This document shows positions 26,851 through 35,660 of a stretch of 64,000 nucleotides of DNA, piece by piece (position 1 is the stretch's first letter; the number at the start of each line of letters is the position of its first letter). The translations under genes and the position numbers were made by a program. The stretch is from Massilia alkalitolerans DSM 17462. Its GTDB lineage: Bacteria > Pseudomonadota > Gammaproteobacteria > Burkholderiales > Burkholderiaceae_D. The notes beneath the pieces are model-generated. The model made no database searches. It was not told where the DNA came from and saw nothing but the letters and a program-made list of their open reading frames with translations. Location of the stretch: NCBI RefSeq assembly GCF_000427785.1, contig NZ_ATYR01000002.1, positions 1-64,000 on the forward strand, given 5' to 3'.

Positions 26851-26891
26851 ACAGTACGCAATAGATTGCGCAAGGTCAAGAAATCGATTTC
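26851..26891 (-). promoter_or_regulatory. GAAATCGATTTC operator with possible promoter, receptor/GH35 intergenic
   Basis: GAAATCGATTTC (26880-26891) abuts, on the minus strand, -35 TTGACC (26879-26874), a 17-base spacer and -10 TACTGT (26856-26851). A looser outer inverted repeat (TCAAG and CTTGA) surrounds it. The site sits almost midway in the 616-base gap between the divergent receptor and GH35 genes. The gap holds no other gene I can support; a small ATCCGG/CCGGAT hairpin followed by Ts is at 27025-27046. Confidence 0.55.
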
Positions 26892-27083
26892 ATCACTTGA
26901 AAATTTTTCTTGCGCTCGATACGCGAATCGCCCCGCAAGGTGGATTCATCCAGTGCAGTGAGGTCGAATCCAGCTTGACTGAAGCACCCTCTGGCCGGCA
27001 TAAGCATGCTGCTCCTCACTGCTAATCCGGTTGCCGGATAAGTTTTTCCGAGGCAAACAGCGGCAAGCATATCGGCACTGATA

Positions 27084-27097
27084 TGTTAGCGTGAACA
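27084..27097 (+). promoter_or_regulatory. XylR-type box upstream of GH35
   Basis: TGTTAGCGTGAACA matches 9 of 10 fixed positions of TGNTANCGNTANCA and lies 101 bases before the GH35 ATG. A clear -35 hexamer could not be assigned. Confidence 0.55.
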
Positions 27098-27197
27098 TTT
27101 TGCTTGCAATGCTGTGTACGGCTGACTTACGATGCTGGCACGAACTGCCGACCCAATACCGATTGAGAAGCCCTGCAAGGGCCCGACAGGAGACAGC

Positions 27198-28862
27198 ATG
27201 AACCGATTCAGGAAGCTGGCAGCAACGCTGGCGCTGGTGCAGCTTTTGCAGGTGGCGCCAGCCGGCGCAGCCGATGCCGATCTGCCGCGCATGGTGGAAC
27301 GAGAGGGGCGCCACGCGCTGCTGGTGGACGGTGCACCCTTCCTGATCCTGGGCGGCCAGGCCCACAACTCCAGCAATTACCCGGCAGCCCTGCCCAAGGT
27401 CTGGGCCGCGCTCAATGATGCGCAAGCGAACACGCTGGCGATTCCGGTCGCCTGGGAACAGGTGGAGCCCAAAGAAGGGCGCTTCGACTTCAGTTACGTG
27501 GATACCCTGGTGGCCCAGGCCAGGGCGCATGGCAAGCGCCTGGTGCTGCTGTGGTTCGGCACCTGGAAGAACACCGGCCCGGCCTATACGCCGGAATGGG
27601 TCAAATTCGACAACGCGCGCTTCCCGCGCATGCGCGACCAGGAAGGCAAGGCCAGCTACTGCCTGTCGCCCTTCGGCGAAGCCACGCTCGCCGCCGACAG
27701 GAAGGCGTTCGTGGCCCTGATGCGCCACCTGCGCAACATCGACGCGGGCAAGCGCACCGTGATCATGGTGCAGGTCGAGAATGAGGTCGGCACCTATGGC
27801 CTGGCGCGCGACCATGGTGCCCGCGCCGAAGCGGCGTTCCGCCAGGCGGTACCGGGCGCGGTGCTGGCCCGCCAGCCCGCACCCGCGGGACGCCCGTCAC
27901 AGGGCAGCTGGAGCGAGGTATACGGCGACTATGCAGAGCAGTATTTCCATACCTGGGCGATTGCCAGCTATATCGAGGAGATCGCGAAAGCCGGGCGCGC
28001 CGTCTACGACCTGCCGATGTTCGTCAACAATGCACTGCGCGAACCGGGCCAGCCCGGCCAGCCGGCCACACCGTGGAAAGGCGACTTCGCCAGCGGCGGC
28101 CCGACCTGGGACGTGCTCGGCATCTACAAGGCTGCCGCGCCCCACATCGATTTCGCCGCGCCCGACATTTACATGCCGGAGTCCGGCAAGGTGGGCGCCG
28201 TACTGGATAGCTTCCAGCGTCCGGACAATGCCTTGCTGGTGGCGGAGATGGGTAACGCGGCCGGCTACGCGCGCTACGTCTGGCAGATCGTCGGCAAGGG
28301 CGCCCTCGGCGTCGTGCCGTTCGGGATCGACTACGCCAGCTACAGCAATTATCCGCTCGGTTCAAAGCATACGGACCGCCGCATGGTCGAGCCCTTCGCC
28401 CAGGTGTATGCAGCCCTTGCGCCGATGTCGCGCCTGTGGGCGCGCTGGGCCTTCGAGGGCCGCACCCACGGGGTGGCGGAGGGCGACGACCGCGCGCCGC
28501 AAACCCTCGCCCTGGATGGGTGGAAGGCCACCGTGTCCTTCCGTGAATTCCAGTTCGGCGAGCGCCAGTACCTGCGTGACAAGAACGAATACGCCGAGGG
28601 CACGGAACAGCCCGGCGGCGGCGTGGCGATCGCGCAGATCGGGCCCGCCGAGTTCGTGCTGGTCGGCCAGCGCGCACGCATAAAACTGTCCTCCGCGGGC
28701 GACAAGCCGGCGATGTATGCGCGGGTGGAGGAGGGCCGCTTCGACGCCGCCGGCAAGTGGATCATGGAACGCAACTGGAACGGCGACCAGACCGATTACG
28801 GCCTGAACCTGCCCGCTCTGCCTACCGTGCTGAAGGTCAGGATGGGCACCTACGAACCTTGA
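27198..28862 (+). CDS. GH35-type beta-galactosidase with DUF5597-like C-terminus
   Basis: A 554-residue protein with a Sec signal (MNRFRKLAATLALVQLLQV, cut after AGA). The catalytic barrel opens FLILGGQAHNSSNYP, with acid/base E196 in VENEVGTYG and nucleophile E350 in LVAEMGN. The C-terminal part lacks the long multidomain tail of large GH35 enzymes and looks like the DUF5597 domain found with this subgroup. In xyloglucan loci such enzymes remove galactose from the side chains so that the alpha-xylosidase can act. GACAGGAGACAGC precedes the ATG. It heads a plus-strand operon with GH31, GH26 and CE2. Confidence 0.88.
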   Translation: MNRFRKLAATLALVQLLQVAPAGAADADLPRMVEREGRHALLVDGAPFLILGGQAHNSSNYPAALPKVWAALNDAQANTLAIPVAWEQVEPKEGRFDFSYVDTLVAQARAHGKRLVLLWFGTWKNTGPAYTPEWVKFDNARFPRMRDQEGKASYCLSPFGEATLAADRKAFVALMRHLRNIDAGKRTVIMVQVENEVGTYGLARDHGARAEAAFRQAVPGAVLARQPAPAGRPSQGSWSEVYGDYAEQYFHTWAIASYIEEIAKAGRAVYDLPMFVNNALREPGQPGQPATPWKGDFASGGPTWDVLGIYKAAAPHIDFAAPDIYMPESGKVGAVLDSFQRPDNALLVAEMGNAAGYARYVWQIVGKGALGVVPFGIDYASYSNYPLGSKHTDRRMVEPFAQVYAALAPMSRLWARWAFEGRTHGVAEGDDRAPQTLALDGWKATVSFREFQFGERQYLRDKNEYAEGTEQPGGGVAIAQIGPAEFVLVGQRARIKLSSAGDKPAMYARVEEGRFDAAGKWIMERNWNGDQTDYGLNLPALPTVLKVRMGTYEP

Positions 28863-28893
28863 CCGATAAAAAACGATAACCAGGAGACCCGCA

Positions 28894-31773
28894 ATGCAAA
28901 TCACCCGAATGGCGAGCGCCGTCCTGCTGCTGTGCGCAGCCACCCAGGCCCTCGCCGGCAGCTACCAGAAGACCGCCACCGGCATCGAAGTCAAGCCCGA
29001 CCGCGGCGCCGCCAAGCTGGTGCGCCTGAACCTGATGAGCGACAACATCATCCAGGTGGTGAAGTTCGATGCGCCCGGCAAGGCGCTCACGCCTTCCTTG
29101 ATGACGGTCGCCACGCCCTGCACCTGTAGCTTCACCGTGAACGGCACCCGGGTCGGCAAGGACGACGCGGTGCTGCTCAAGGCGGGAAGGATTTCTGCTA
29201 CGGTGTCCCTGAAGGACGGGCGCGTGTCTTTCTTCGACGCGGCGGGCAAGCTGATCCTGCAGCAGGACGCCGAGAGCATGAAGCCGGTCACGGTGGGCGG
29301 CAAGCCGTTCTTCGCGATCAAGCAGGGCTTCAGCCACGGCACCCGCGACGCCTATTATGGCCTGGGCCAGCACCAGAACTCGCAGATGAACTACAACGGC
29401 GAAGACGTGCTGCTGGCCCAGCACAACATGATCGCCTCGGTGCCTTTCGTGGTCTCGGACAAGAACTACGGCCTGCTGTGGGATAACAACAGCATCTCGC
29501 GCTTCGGCGACGCCACGCCCTACGCCTGGATGTCGCGCGACCTGGTCCTGCGCGACGCCGAAGGCAAGCCCGGCGGGCTGACCGCCCGCTACTACGTCGA
29601 CGGCAAGCTGGCGCTCACCCGCAAGGAAAAGGACATCGCTTACCAGCACCTGAAGGACGTGGCGGAGAACTGGCCCAAGGAGCTGCCGCCGCTCAAGGAT
29701 CTCAAGGACGCGCGCGTGGTCTGGGAAGGCAGCCTGGTAAGCGACAAGCCCGGCGTGCACAAGATGCAGCTGTACTCGTCCGACTACGCGCGCCTGTCCA
29801 TCGACGGCAAGGAAGTGATGGATGTCTGGCGCATGGGCTGGAACCCGTGGTACCACAACTTCGAGGTCAAGTTCGAGAAGAACAAGCCGGTCAAGCTGCA
29901 CCTCGACTGGAAGGTATCGAGCGGGATGATCGCCATCACCCATAACAACCCGCTGCCGCAGCCGGAGCGCCATTCGCTCACGATGTCCTCGGAAATCGCC
30001 GAGGCGATCAACTACTACGTCATCAGCGCGGACAGCATGGACCGGGTGATCGCCGGTTACCGCCACCTGACCGGGCAGCAGCCGATGATGCCGAAATGGG
30101 CCTACGGCTACTGGCAGTCGCGCCAGCGCTACGAGACCCAGCAGCAGCTGCTCGACACCGTGGCGGAATACCGGAAGCGCGGCTGGCCGCTGGATAACAT
30201 CGTGCAGGACTGGTTCTACTGGCCGGAAGACGGCTGGGGCTCGCACGACTGGGACAAGAAACGCTTCCCGGACCCGAAGGGCATGGTCGATGCGGTGCAC
30301 AAGCAGAACGCGCGCATCATGCTCTCCATCTGGGGCAAGTTCTACGCCAATACCGACAACTACAAGGAACTGGCGGCCAAGGGCCATATGTGGACCAAGA
30401 ACGTCGAGAACGGCGACCTCGACTGGGTCGGCCCGGGCTACAAGAACAGCCACTACGACCCGTACACGAAGGAAGCGCGCGACATCTACTACCGCCAGAT
30501 GAAGCACAAGCTGGTCGACCTGGGCTTCGACGCCTGGTGGATGGACAATACCGAGCCGGACATCCTCTCCAACGCGCGCCTGGAAGACTTCAAGCAGCTG
30601 ATCGGCCCGACCGTCTACGGCGCCGGCGAGGTCACCTTCAACCCCTACAGCCTGGTGCACTCCGAGGGCTTTGCCGAGAACCTGCGCCGCGACCAGCCGG
30701 ACAAGCGCCAGTTCATCCTGTCGCGTTCGGGCTTTGCCGGCATCCAGCGCAATTCGGTGGCGGTGTGGAGCGGCGACATCGTCGGCCGCTGGAACAACCT
30801 GGCCGACCAGATCGCCTCCGGCGTCAACTTCTCGATGTCGGGCATCCCCAACTGGACCCACGACATCGGCGGCTACGCCCAGGAGACGCGCTTCCAGGTC
30901 GGTGACGTCGGCTCGGCCCAGGAAAACCGCGCGACCGGCACCAAACAGGCCGATCCGGAAGACATGAAGGAATGGCGCGAGCTGAACCTGCGCTGGTTCC
31001 AGTTCGGCGCCTTCTCGCCGCTGTTCCGCTCGCACGGCGAGGTGGTCAAGCGCGAGATCTACAACATCGCGGCCGGCGACGACAGCATGCGCGACGCCAT
31101 GGTCGGCTACCTGAAGCTGCGCTACCGCCTGATGCCCTATATTTATACGATGGCGGCCGACACCCACTATCACTCGGGCACGATGATGCGCGGCCTGGTG
31201 ATGGACTTCCCGCATGACGACCGGGTGAAGAACATCAAGGACCAGTACATGTTCGGCCCCAGCCTGATGGTGGCGCCGGTCACCAGCTACGGCGCGCGCT
31301 CGCGCCAGGTCTACCTGCCGCAGGGCAGCGACTGGGTCGACTTCGATACCGGTGAACGCCACACGGGCGGCAACACCATCACCGTGCAGGCGCCGCGCGA
31401 GCGCATCCCGCTGTTCCTGCGCGCCGGATCCGTGATCCCGACCGGGCCGGTCACCCAGTACGTGGACGAGAAGCCGGATGCGCCGCTGGTGCTGCAGGTG
31501 GTTGCCGGGGCCGACGGCCAGGCCAGCCTGTACGAGGACGACGGCGTCACCAACGCCTACGCGCGCGGCGAGTACAGCCGCATCCCGTTCAGCTACGACG
31601 ACCGCAAGGGCGTGGTCACCATCGGCGCGCGCGTGGGCCAGTACAAGGGCATGCCGGTGAAACGCGACATCCGCGTGCGCGTGCTGCGTCCCGGCACCGC
31701 GGCTGCGAGCAATCTGGATGCCTACGACAAGTCGGTCAGCTACGATGGCCGTGCGGTGACCATCAAGCTGTGA
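28894..31773 (+). CDS. GH31 alpha-xylosidase with PA14 insert
   Basis: A 959-residue enzyme with a Sec signal ending TQALA. After the N-terminal beta-sandwich, a PA14-like insert occupies roughly residues 255-355 (VWEGSLVSDKPGVHKMQLYS, RLSIDGKEVMD, then WNPWY). The (beta/alpha)8 domain has the nucleophile D551 in WWMDNTEPD and the acid/base D628 in VWSGDIVGRW. A PA14 insert at this place is the hallmark of Cellvibrio Xyl31A, which removes alpha-xylose from xyloglucan oligosaccharides. So the substrate call is better supported than for most GH31 proteins. The stop overlaps the GTG start of the next gene by four bases. Confidence 0.92.
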   Translation: MQITRMASAVLLLCAATQALAGSYQKTATGIEVKPDRGAAKLVRLNLMSDNIIQVVKFDAPGKALTPSLMTVATPCTCSFTVNGTRVGKDDAVLLKAGRISATVSLKDGRVSFFDAAGKLILQQDAESMKPVTVGGKPFFAIKQGFSHGTRDAYYGLGQHQNSQMNYNGEDVLLAQHNMIASVPFVVSDKNYGLLWDNNSISRFGDATPYAWMSRDLVLRDAEGKPGGLTARYYVDGKLALTRKEKDIAYQHLKDVAENWPKELPPLKDLKDARVVWEGSLVSDKPGVHKMQLYSSDYARLSIDGKEVMDVWRMGWNPWYHNFEVKFEKNKPVKLHLDWKVSSGMIAITHNNPLPQPERHSLTMSSEIAEAINYYVISADSMDRVIAGYRHLTGQQPMMPKWAYGYWQSRQRYETQQQLLDTVAEYRKRGWPLDNIVQDWFYWPEDGWGSHDWDKKRFPDPKGMVDAVHKQNARIMLSIWGKFYANTDNYKELAAKGHMWTKNVENGDLDWVGPGYKNSHYDPYTKEARDIYYRQMKHKLVDLGFDAWWMDNTEPDILSNARLEDFKQLIGPTVYGAGEVTFNPYSLVHSEGFAENLRRDQPDKRQFILSRSGFAGIQRNSVAVWSGDIVGRWNNLADQIASGVNFSMSGIPNWTHDIGGYAQETRFQVGDVGSAQENRATGTKQADPEDMKEWRELNLRWFQFGAFSPLFRSHGEVVKREIYNIAAGDDSMRDAMVGYLKLRYRLMPYIYTMAADTHYHSGTMMRGLVMDFPHDDRVKNIKDQYMFGPSLMVAPVTSYGARSRQVYLPQGSDWVDFDTGERHTGGNTITVQAPRERIPLFLRAGSVIPTGPVTQYVDEKPDAPLVLQVVAGADGQASLYEDDGVTNAYARGEYSRIPFSYDDRKGVVTIGARVGQYKGMPVKRDIRVRVLRPGTAAASNLDAYDKSVSYDGRAVTIKL

Positions 31774-32906
31774 CGGCACGCAGGGAACTGCTCAAGGGGC
31801 TGGCCGCGCTGTGCGCATCGGCGGCCAGCCCGCCGCTGCTCGCCGCGAGCAGGGCCCCGGCGCTGGCGGACCCGCAGGCCAGCGCCCATGCGCAGGCCGT
31901 GCATGCCTGGCTGCACGGCATCTGGGGCCGGCAAGTCATCGCCGGCCAGCAGGACCTGAGCTGGGACGACGGCGTCGACATGGCGCAGCGGGTGTTCGAC
32001 GACACCGGCAGGTATCCGGCGCTGATGGGTTACGACTTCATGAACACCGGGATGAACGGACCGAATACCTCCGGCCTGCGTCAGGTCGAGGAGGCGATGG
32101 CCTGGGCCCGGCGCGGTGGCCTGGTGAGTTTCTGCTGGCACTGGCGCGACCCGGCGCTGCTCGCAACCGACAGCCGCAACCGGGCCAATTTCTACGTCCG
32201 CGAGCCAGATGCGGGCAAGAACACCGGCTTCACCATTCCGATGGCCCAAGGCAGGCTCGATACCGCCAGCCCGGGCTGGCGCCAGATCAACCAGGGCATC
32301 GACCTGGTCGCGGCGGAACTGAAAGAGCTGGCGGACGCCGGCGTCACCGTGTTGTGGCGTCCGCTGCACGAAGCCTCTGGCCACCAGGGCAATGGCTGGT
32401 TCTGGTGGGGCCGCGCGCGCACTGACGGCGAGTCGCCCGCCCGTGCCTGCATCCTGCTGTGGCGCCACATGTTTGACCGTTTGGTAAAAAAACACGGGCT
32501 GCACAACCTGATCTGGGTGTGGAACGGACAGGACGAAGCCTGGTACCCGGGCGACGACGTGGTCGACATCGTCGGCTGGGACATCTACGACGACAGCGAC
32601 GGCAAGCGCTACGGCTCCCAGGCCGCCACCTACCGCCGCGCGCTGGCGATCGGCCGCGGCGCCAAGCCGGTGGCCCTCACCGAAACGGGTTACATCCCCG
32701 ACCCCGACAAGATGCTGGCGGAAGGCGCTCCCTGGCTCTGGTTCACGGTCTGGAACGACGCCCGGGCCGGTGCCGGGGTGCGCGACAAGAGCAACTTCTG
32801 GTCTGGCGACTATTACAATACGGCCGAGCACAAGAACAAGATCTACCACCACCCGAAGGTCATCACGCTGGACAAGCTGCCGGCATTCCTGAAAGCGCCA
32901 CAATGA
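31770..32906 (+). CDS. GH26 beta-mannanase-type glycoside hydrolase
   Basis: A 378-residue protein starting at GTG 31770, which overlaps the GH31 stop (GTGA). The N-terminus TARRELLKGLAALCASAAS is a Tat-like signal. The family GH26 pattern is present: WRPLHEASGHQGNGWFWW with acid/base E201, and nucleophile E305 in ALTETGYIP; the start GRQVIAGQQDLSW is also typical. GH26 members cut beta-1,4-mannan, and some act on mixed-linkage beta-glucan or xylan. In an operon otherwise devoted to xyloglucan, galactoglucomannan is one possible extra target. The specificity is open. Confidence 0.88.
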   Translation: MTARRELLKGLAALCASAASPPLLAASRAPALADPQASAHAQAVHAWLHGIWGRQVIAGQQDLSWDDGVDMAQRVFDDTGRYPALMGYDFMNTGMNGPNTSGLRQVEEAMAWARRGGLVSFCWHWRDPALLATDSRNRANFYVREPDAGKNTGFTIPMAQGRLDTASPGWRQINQGIDLVAAELKELADAGVTVLWRPLHEASGHQGNGWFWWGRARTDGESPARACILLWRHMFDRLVKKHGLHNLIWVWNGQDEAWYPGDDVVDIVGWDIYDDSDGKRYGSQAATYRRALAIGRGAKPVALTETGYIPDPDKMLAEGAPWLWFTVWNDARAGAGVRDKSNFWSGDYYNTAEHKNKIYHHPKVITLDKLPAFLKAPQ

Positions 32907-33985
32907 AACGTCTTACTCTCTCACTGGTTCTCGCGGCCATGCTGCATGCCGGCCTGGCGACGGCGGGCACGCCCGTCGCGCCGAGCGACGCGAAACTGCA
33001 GTACACCGGCCGCATCGACTTCTCGGATCCGGCCGCGCCGGTGATCTCCTGGCCGAACAGCGCGATCGCCGGGCGCTTTACCGGCACCTCGTTCGCCATC
33101 AAGCTCGACGACCAGCGCGGCCGGAATTACTTCAACGTGTTCCTGGACGGCGACCTGTCGGCGCCCCTGGTCATCGAAGCAAAGCAGGGCGAGGCGACCT
33201 ATGTCGTGGCGCAGAAGCTGGCTCCGGGAAGTCACAGCTTCCTGGTCACCAAGCGCACCGAGGGCGAGGAGGGCGCAACAAGGTTCCGCGGCCTGGAACT
33301 CGATGACGGCGCCGTGCTGCTGCCGCCACCGCCGCGGCCCAAGCGCCGGATCGAGTTCTTCGGCGACTCGATCACCAGCGGCATGGGCAACGAGGGCGCA
33401 CTCAACGGCCGCGACGACGCCGGCAAGGACAAGAACAGCTTCCTGTCCTATGCGGCGATCGCCGCCAGGCAGCTCAAGGCGGAAATGCACATGACCTCGC
33501 AGAGCGGCATCGGCGTGATGATCAGCTGGTTCCCGTTCACCATGCCGGACTTCTACGACCAGCTGAGCGCCGTCGGCGACAACGACAGCCGCTGGGATTT
33601 CTCGCGCTGGACGCCGGACGTGGTGGTGGTCAACCTGCTGCAGAACGACAGCTGGCTGATCGGCCGCGACCACAAGCTGCATCCGGAGCCGAACGATGCC
33701 CAGCGCGTCGAGGCCTACAAGCAGTTCGTGCAGCGCATCCGCCGCCTCTATCCGCAGGCTTACATCGTCTGCGCGCTGGGCAGCATGGACGCGACCCGGC
33801 CCGGTTCACCCTGGCCGGGCTACGTCACGGCCGCCGTGGAGCGTATGCGCAAGGAAGATGGCGACAAGCGCATCGACACCCTGTTCTTCGAGCATACGGG
33901 TTATGGCCAGCATCCGCGGGTGCACCACCACCAGGCCAATGCAGCGAAGCTGACTGCATTGGTCCGGGCGCGGATGGGCTGGTAA
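32903..33985 (+). CDS. CE2-type acetyl esterase (jelly-roll plus SGNH)
   Basis: A 360-residue protein with a Sec signal (MKRLTLSLVLAAMLHAGLA). Residues about 25-140 form a beta-rich domain (YTGRIDFSD, IAGRFTGTSFAIKLDD). The SGNH hydrolase domain follows with S156 in FFGDSITSGMGNE and the late block H337-P-R-V-H341 with two further histidines. This two-domain plan and the HPxVxxH block are those of carbohydrate esterase family 2, which removes acetyl groups from hemicellulose sugars. The ATG overlaps the GH26 stop. Acetylated xyloglucan or xylan is the likely substrate (inference). Confidence 0.87.
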   Translation: MKRLTLSLVLAAMLHAGLATAGTPVAPSDAKLQYTGRIDFSDPAAPVISWPNSAIAGRFTGTSFAIKLDDQRGRNYFNVFLDGDLSAPLVIEAKQGEATYVVAQKLAPGSHSFLVTKRTEGEEGATRFRGLELDDGAVLLPPPPRPKRRIEFFGDSITSGMGNEGALNGRDDAGKDKNSFLSYAAIAARQLKAEMHMTSQSGIGVMISWFPFTMPDFYDQLSAVGDNDSRWDFSRWTPDVVVVNLLQNDSWLIGRDHKLHPEPNDAQRVEAYKQFVQRIRRLYPQAYIVCALGSMDATRPGSPWPGYVTAAVERMRKEDGDKRIDTLFFEHTGYGQHPRVHHHQANAAKLTALVRARMGW

Positions 33986-33998
33986 GATCAGGGGCCGC

Positions 33999-35531
33999 TC
34001 AGGCGGCGCGCTGGCTTGCCGCCACTACCTGGCTCGCGATGTAGGCGTCATGCGTCGGCATCCGCTCCACGGCCTGGACGATCATGTCGCGCACGCCGGC
34101 GAAGTGCCCATGCACCTCGCGGATATCCACCGTATCCACGAAAGGATCGTAACGCTTCGGCACCGCGCCCAGCCCCATCAGCATGGCCACGAAGGAAGGT
34201 TCGGCGAAGCCGTGCGGGTCCAGGATCGTGACCCGCCCGGTCTCGCGGAACAGCTCGATCTGGTGGCGAATCGTATCGGGAATCGGCATGTTGGCGCAGT
34301 AGCGCCAGAACTCCGAGTCGTCGCGCTCCGTCAGCTTGTAGTGCAGGACGATGAAGTCGCGCACCGATTCGTAGCGCACGCCCATGTAGCGGTTGAACTC
34401 ATCGGCCAGTTCGGGACGGCAGTCGCGGTCCGGGAACAGCTCGACCAGCTTGCCGACCGCGGTCTCGATCAGGCTGATGCTGGTCGATTCCAGGGGCTCG
34501 ACGAAGCCGGCCGACAAGCCCACCGCGACGCAGTTCTTGACCCATGACTTGCGCCTGCGGCCGGTGACGAAGCGGAGCTGGCGCGGCTCGTCGAGCGCGG
34601 CGCCGTCGAGGGAGTCGAGCAGTACTTCGCGTGCCCGCGCGTCGCTGGTGAAGGCGTTGCTGTAGACGTGGCCGTTGCCGGTGCGGTGCTGCAGCGGGAT
34701 ACGCCAGACCCAGCCCGCCTCCTTGGCCGTGGAGCGGGTATAGGGCGTGAGCGCAGGCGCGCTGGCGCAGGGCACGGCGAGCGCGCTGTTGCAGGGCAGC
34801 TGCTCGCTCCAGTCATCGTAGCCGGCCTTCAATGCCCCTTCGATCAGCAAGCCCCGGAATCCGGAGCAGTCGACGAACAGGTCGCCCTCGATCCGGCGGC
34901 CGTCGCGCAGCTTGACCGCCGTGATGAAGCCGCTCTCCGGATGCTGTTCGACCTCCACCACCGTACCCTCGAGGCGCTGCGCACCGTGCGCCACGGCGTA
35001 GTCGCGCAGGTAGTTCGCGTACAGGCCGGCGTCGAAATGGTAGCCGTAGGAATACGCGTCGGTGATCGAGGGCGTGCCCTTGTGCGGCGGTACGAATTTG
35101 TTCTTGCGCGCCATGATCGAGGACACCGACCAGTTCTCCAGCGCCGGCATGTTGTCGAATTGCGTGGACATGCGCAGCCAGAACAAGTGCGACGGGTGGC
35201 GGTCGAGCGAGGGGCCGAAATCGCCGAAGCCGTGGAAGAAGCGGTTGCCGAGGTGACCCCAGTCCTTGAACTCGATGCCGAGCTTGTAGCTGGCCTTGGT
35301 GCGCCGTACGAAGTCGTCGGCGTCGAGGCCCAGCGCGGCATTGTAGTAGCGGATGGTCGGCAGGGTCGCTTCTCCGACTCCGATGGTGCCGATGTCGGGC
35401 GACTCCACCAGGATCACCTCGCAGGGAGCCTCAGGGCGGCCCAGCAGGCGCTGCGCCAGCGGGGCCGCCGCCATCCAGCCGGCGGTGCCCCCGCCCACGA
35501 TCACGATCCGGCGGATCGGCTTGTCATTCAT
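33999..35531 (-). CDS. Tryptophan-halogenase-like flavoprotein
   Basis: A 510-residue FAD enzyme. FAD-binding GGGTAGW is at residues 13-19, the second flavin motif is IGVGEATLP, and the halogenase motif WxWxIP is present as WVWRIP near residue 272. Lysines follow in RRTKASYKLGIEF near the position of the catalytic Lys of PrnA. The fold is therefore intact, but substrate and even halogenation are unproven. Relatives with this architecture often lie beside TonB-receptor polysaccharide loci in xanthomonads and caulobacters. Here it is convergent with the esterase gene, 13 bases apart, and followed on the same strand by GH9. No halogenated-product genes or flavin reductase are nearby. Confidence 0.88.
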   Translation of the reverse strand: MNDKPIRRIVIVGGGTAGWMAAAPLAQRLLGRPEAPCEVILVESPDIGTIGVGEATLPTIRYYNAALGLDADDFVRRTKASYKLGIEFKDWGHLGNRFFHGFGDFGPSLDRHPSHLFWLRMSTQFDNMPALENWSVSSIMARKNKFVPPHKGTPSITDAYSYGYHFDAGLYANYLRDYAVAHGAQRLEGTVVEVEQHPESGFITAVKLRDGRRIEGDLFVDCSGFRGLLIEGALKAGYDDWSEQLPCNSALAVPCASAPALTPYTRSTAKEAGWVWRIPLQHRTGNGHVYSNAFTSDARAREVLLDSLDGAALDEPRQLRFVTGRRRKSWVKNCVAVGLSAGFVEPLESTSISLIETAVGKLVELFPDRDCRPELADEFNRYMGVRYESVRDFIVLHYKLTERDDSEFWRYCANMPIPDTIRHQIELFRETGRVTILDPHGFAEPSFVAMLMGLGAVPKRYDPFVDTVDIREVHGHFAGVRDMIVQAVERMPTHDAYIASQVVAASQRAA

Positions 35532-35660
35532 TCTGTCTCCTGTTCTTTTGCTGTCACGTGCCCGCGCAGTAGGCGTCCATACGACAGGAAGTGTAGAGCA
35601 GGTTCCGATTGCCAGGCAACAAAAATGTTTGCGCCTAACAATCGGTGTTGCTGCGCTGTT

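Noticed and set aside
28837..31779. 980-codon minus-strand open frame opposite GH31
   Set aside because: Antisense shadow of an enzyme with intact catalytic residues; no motif or ribosome binding site.
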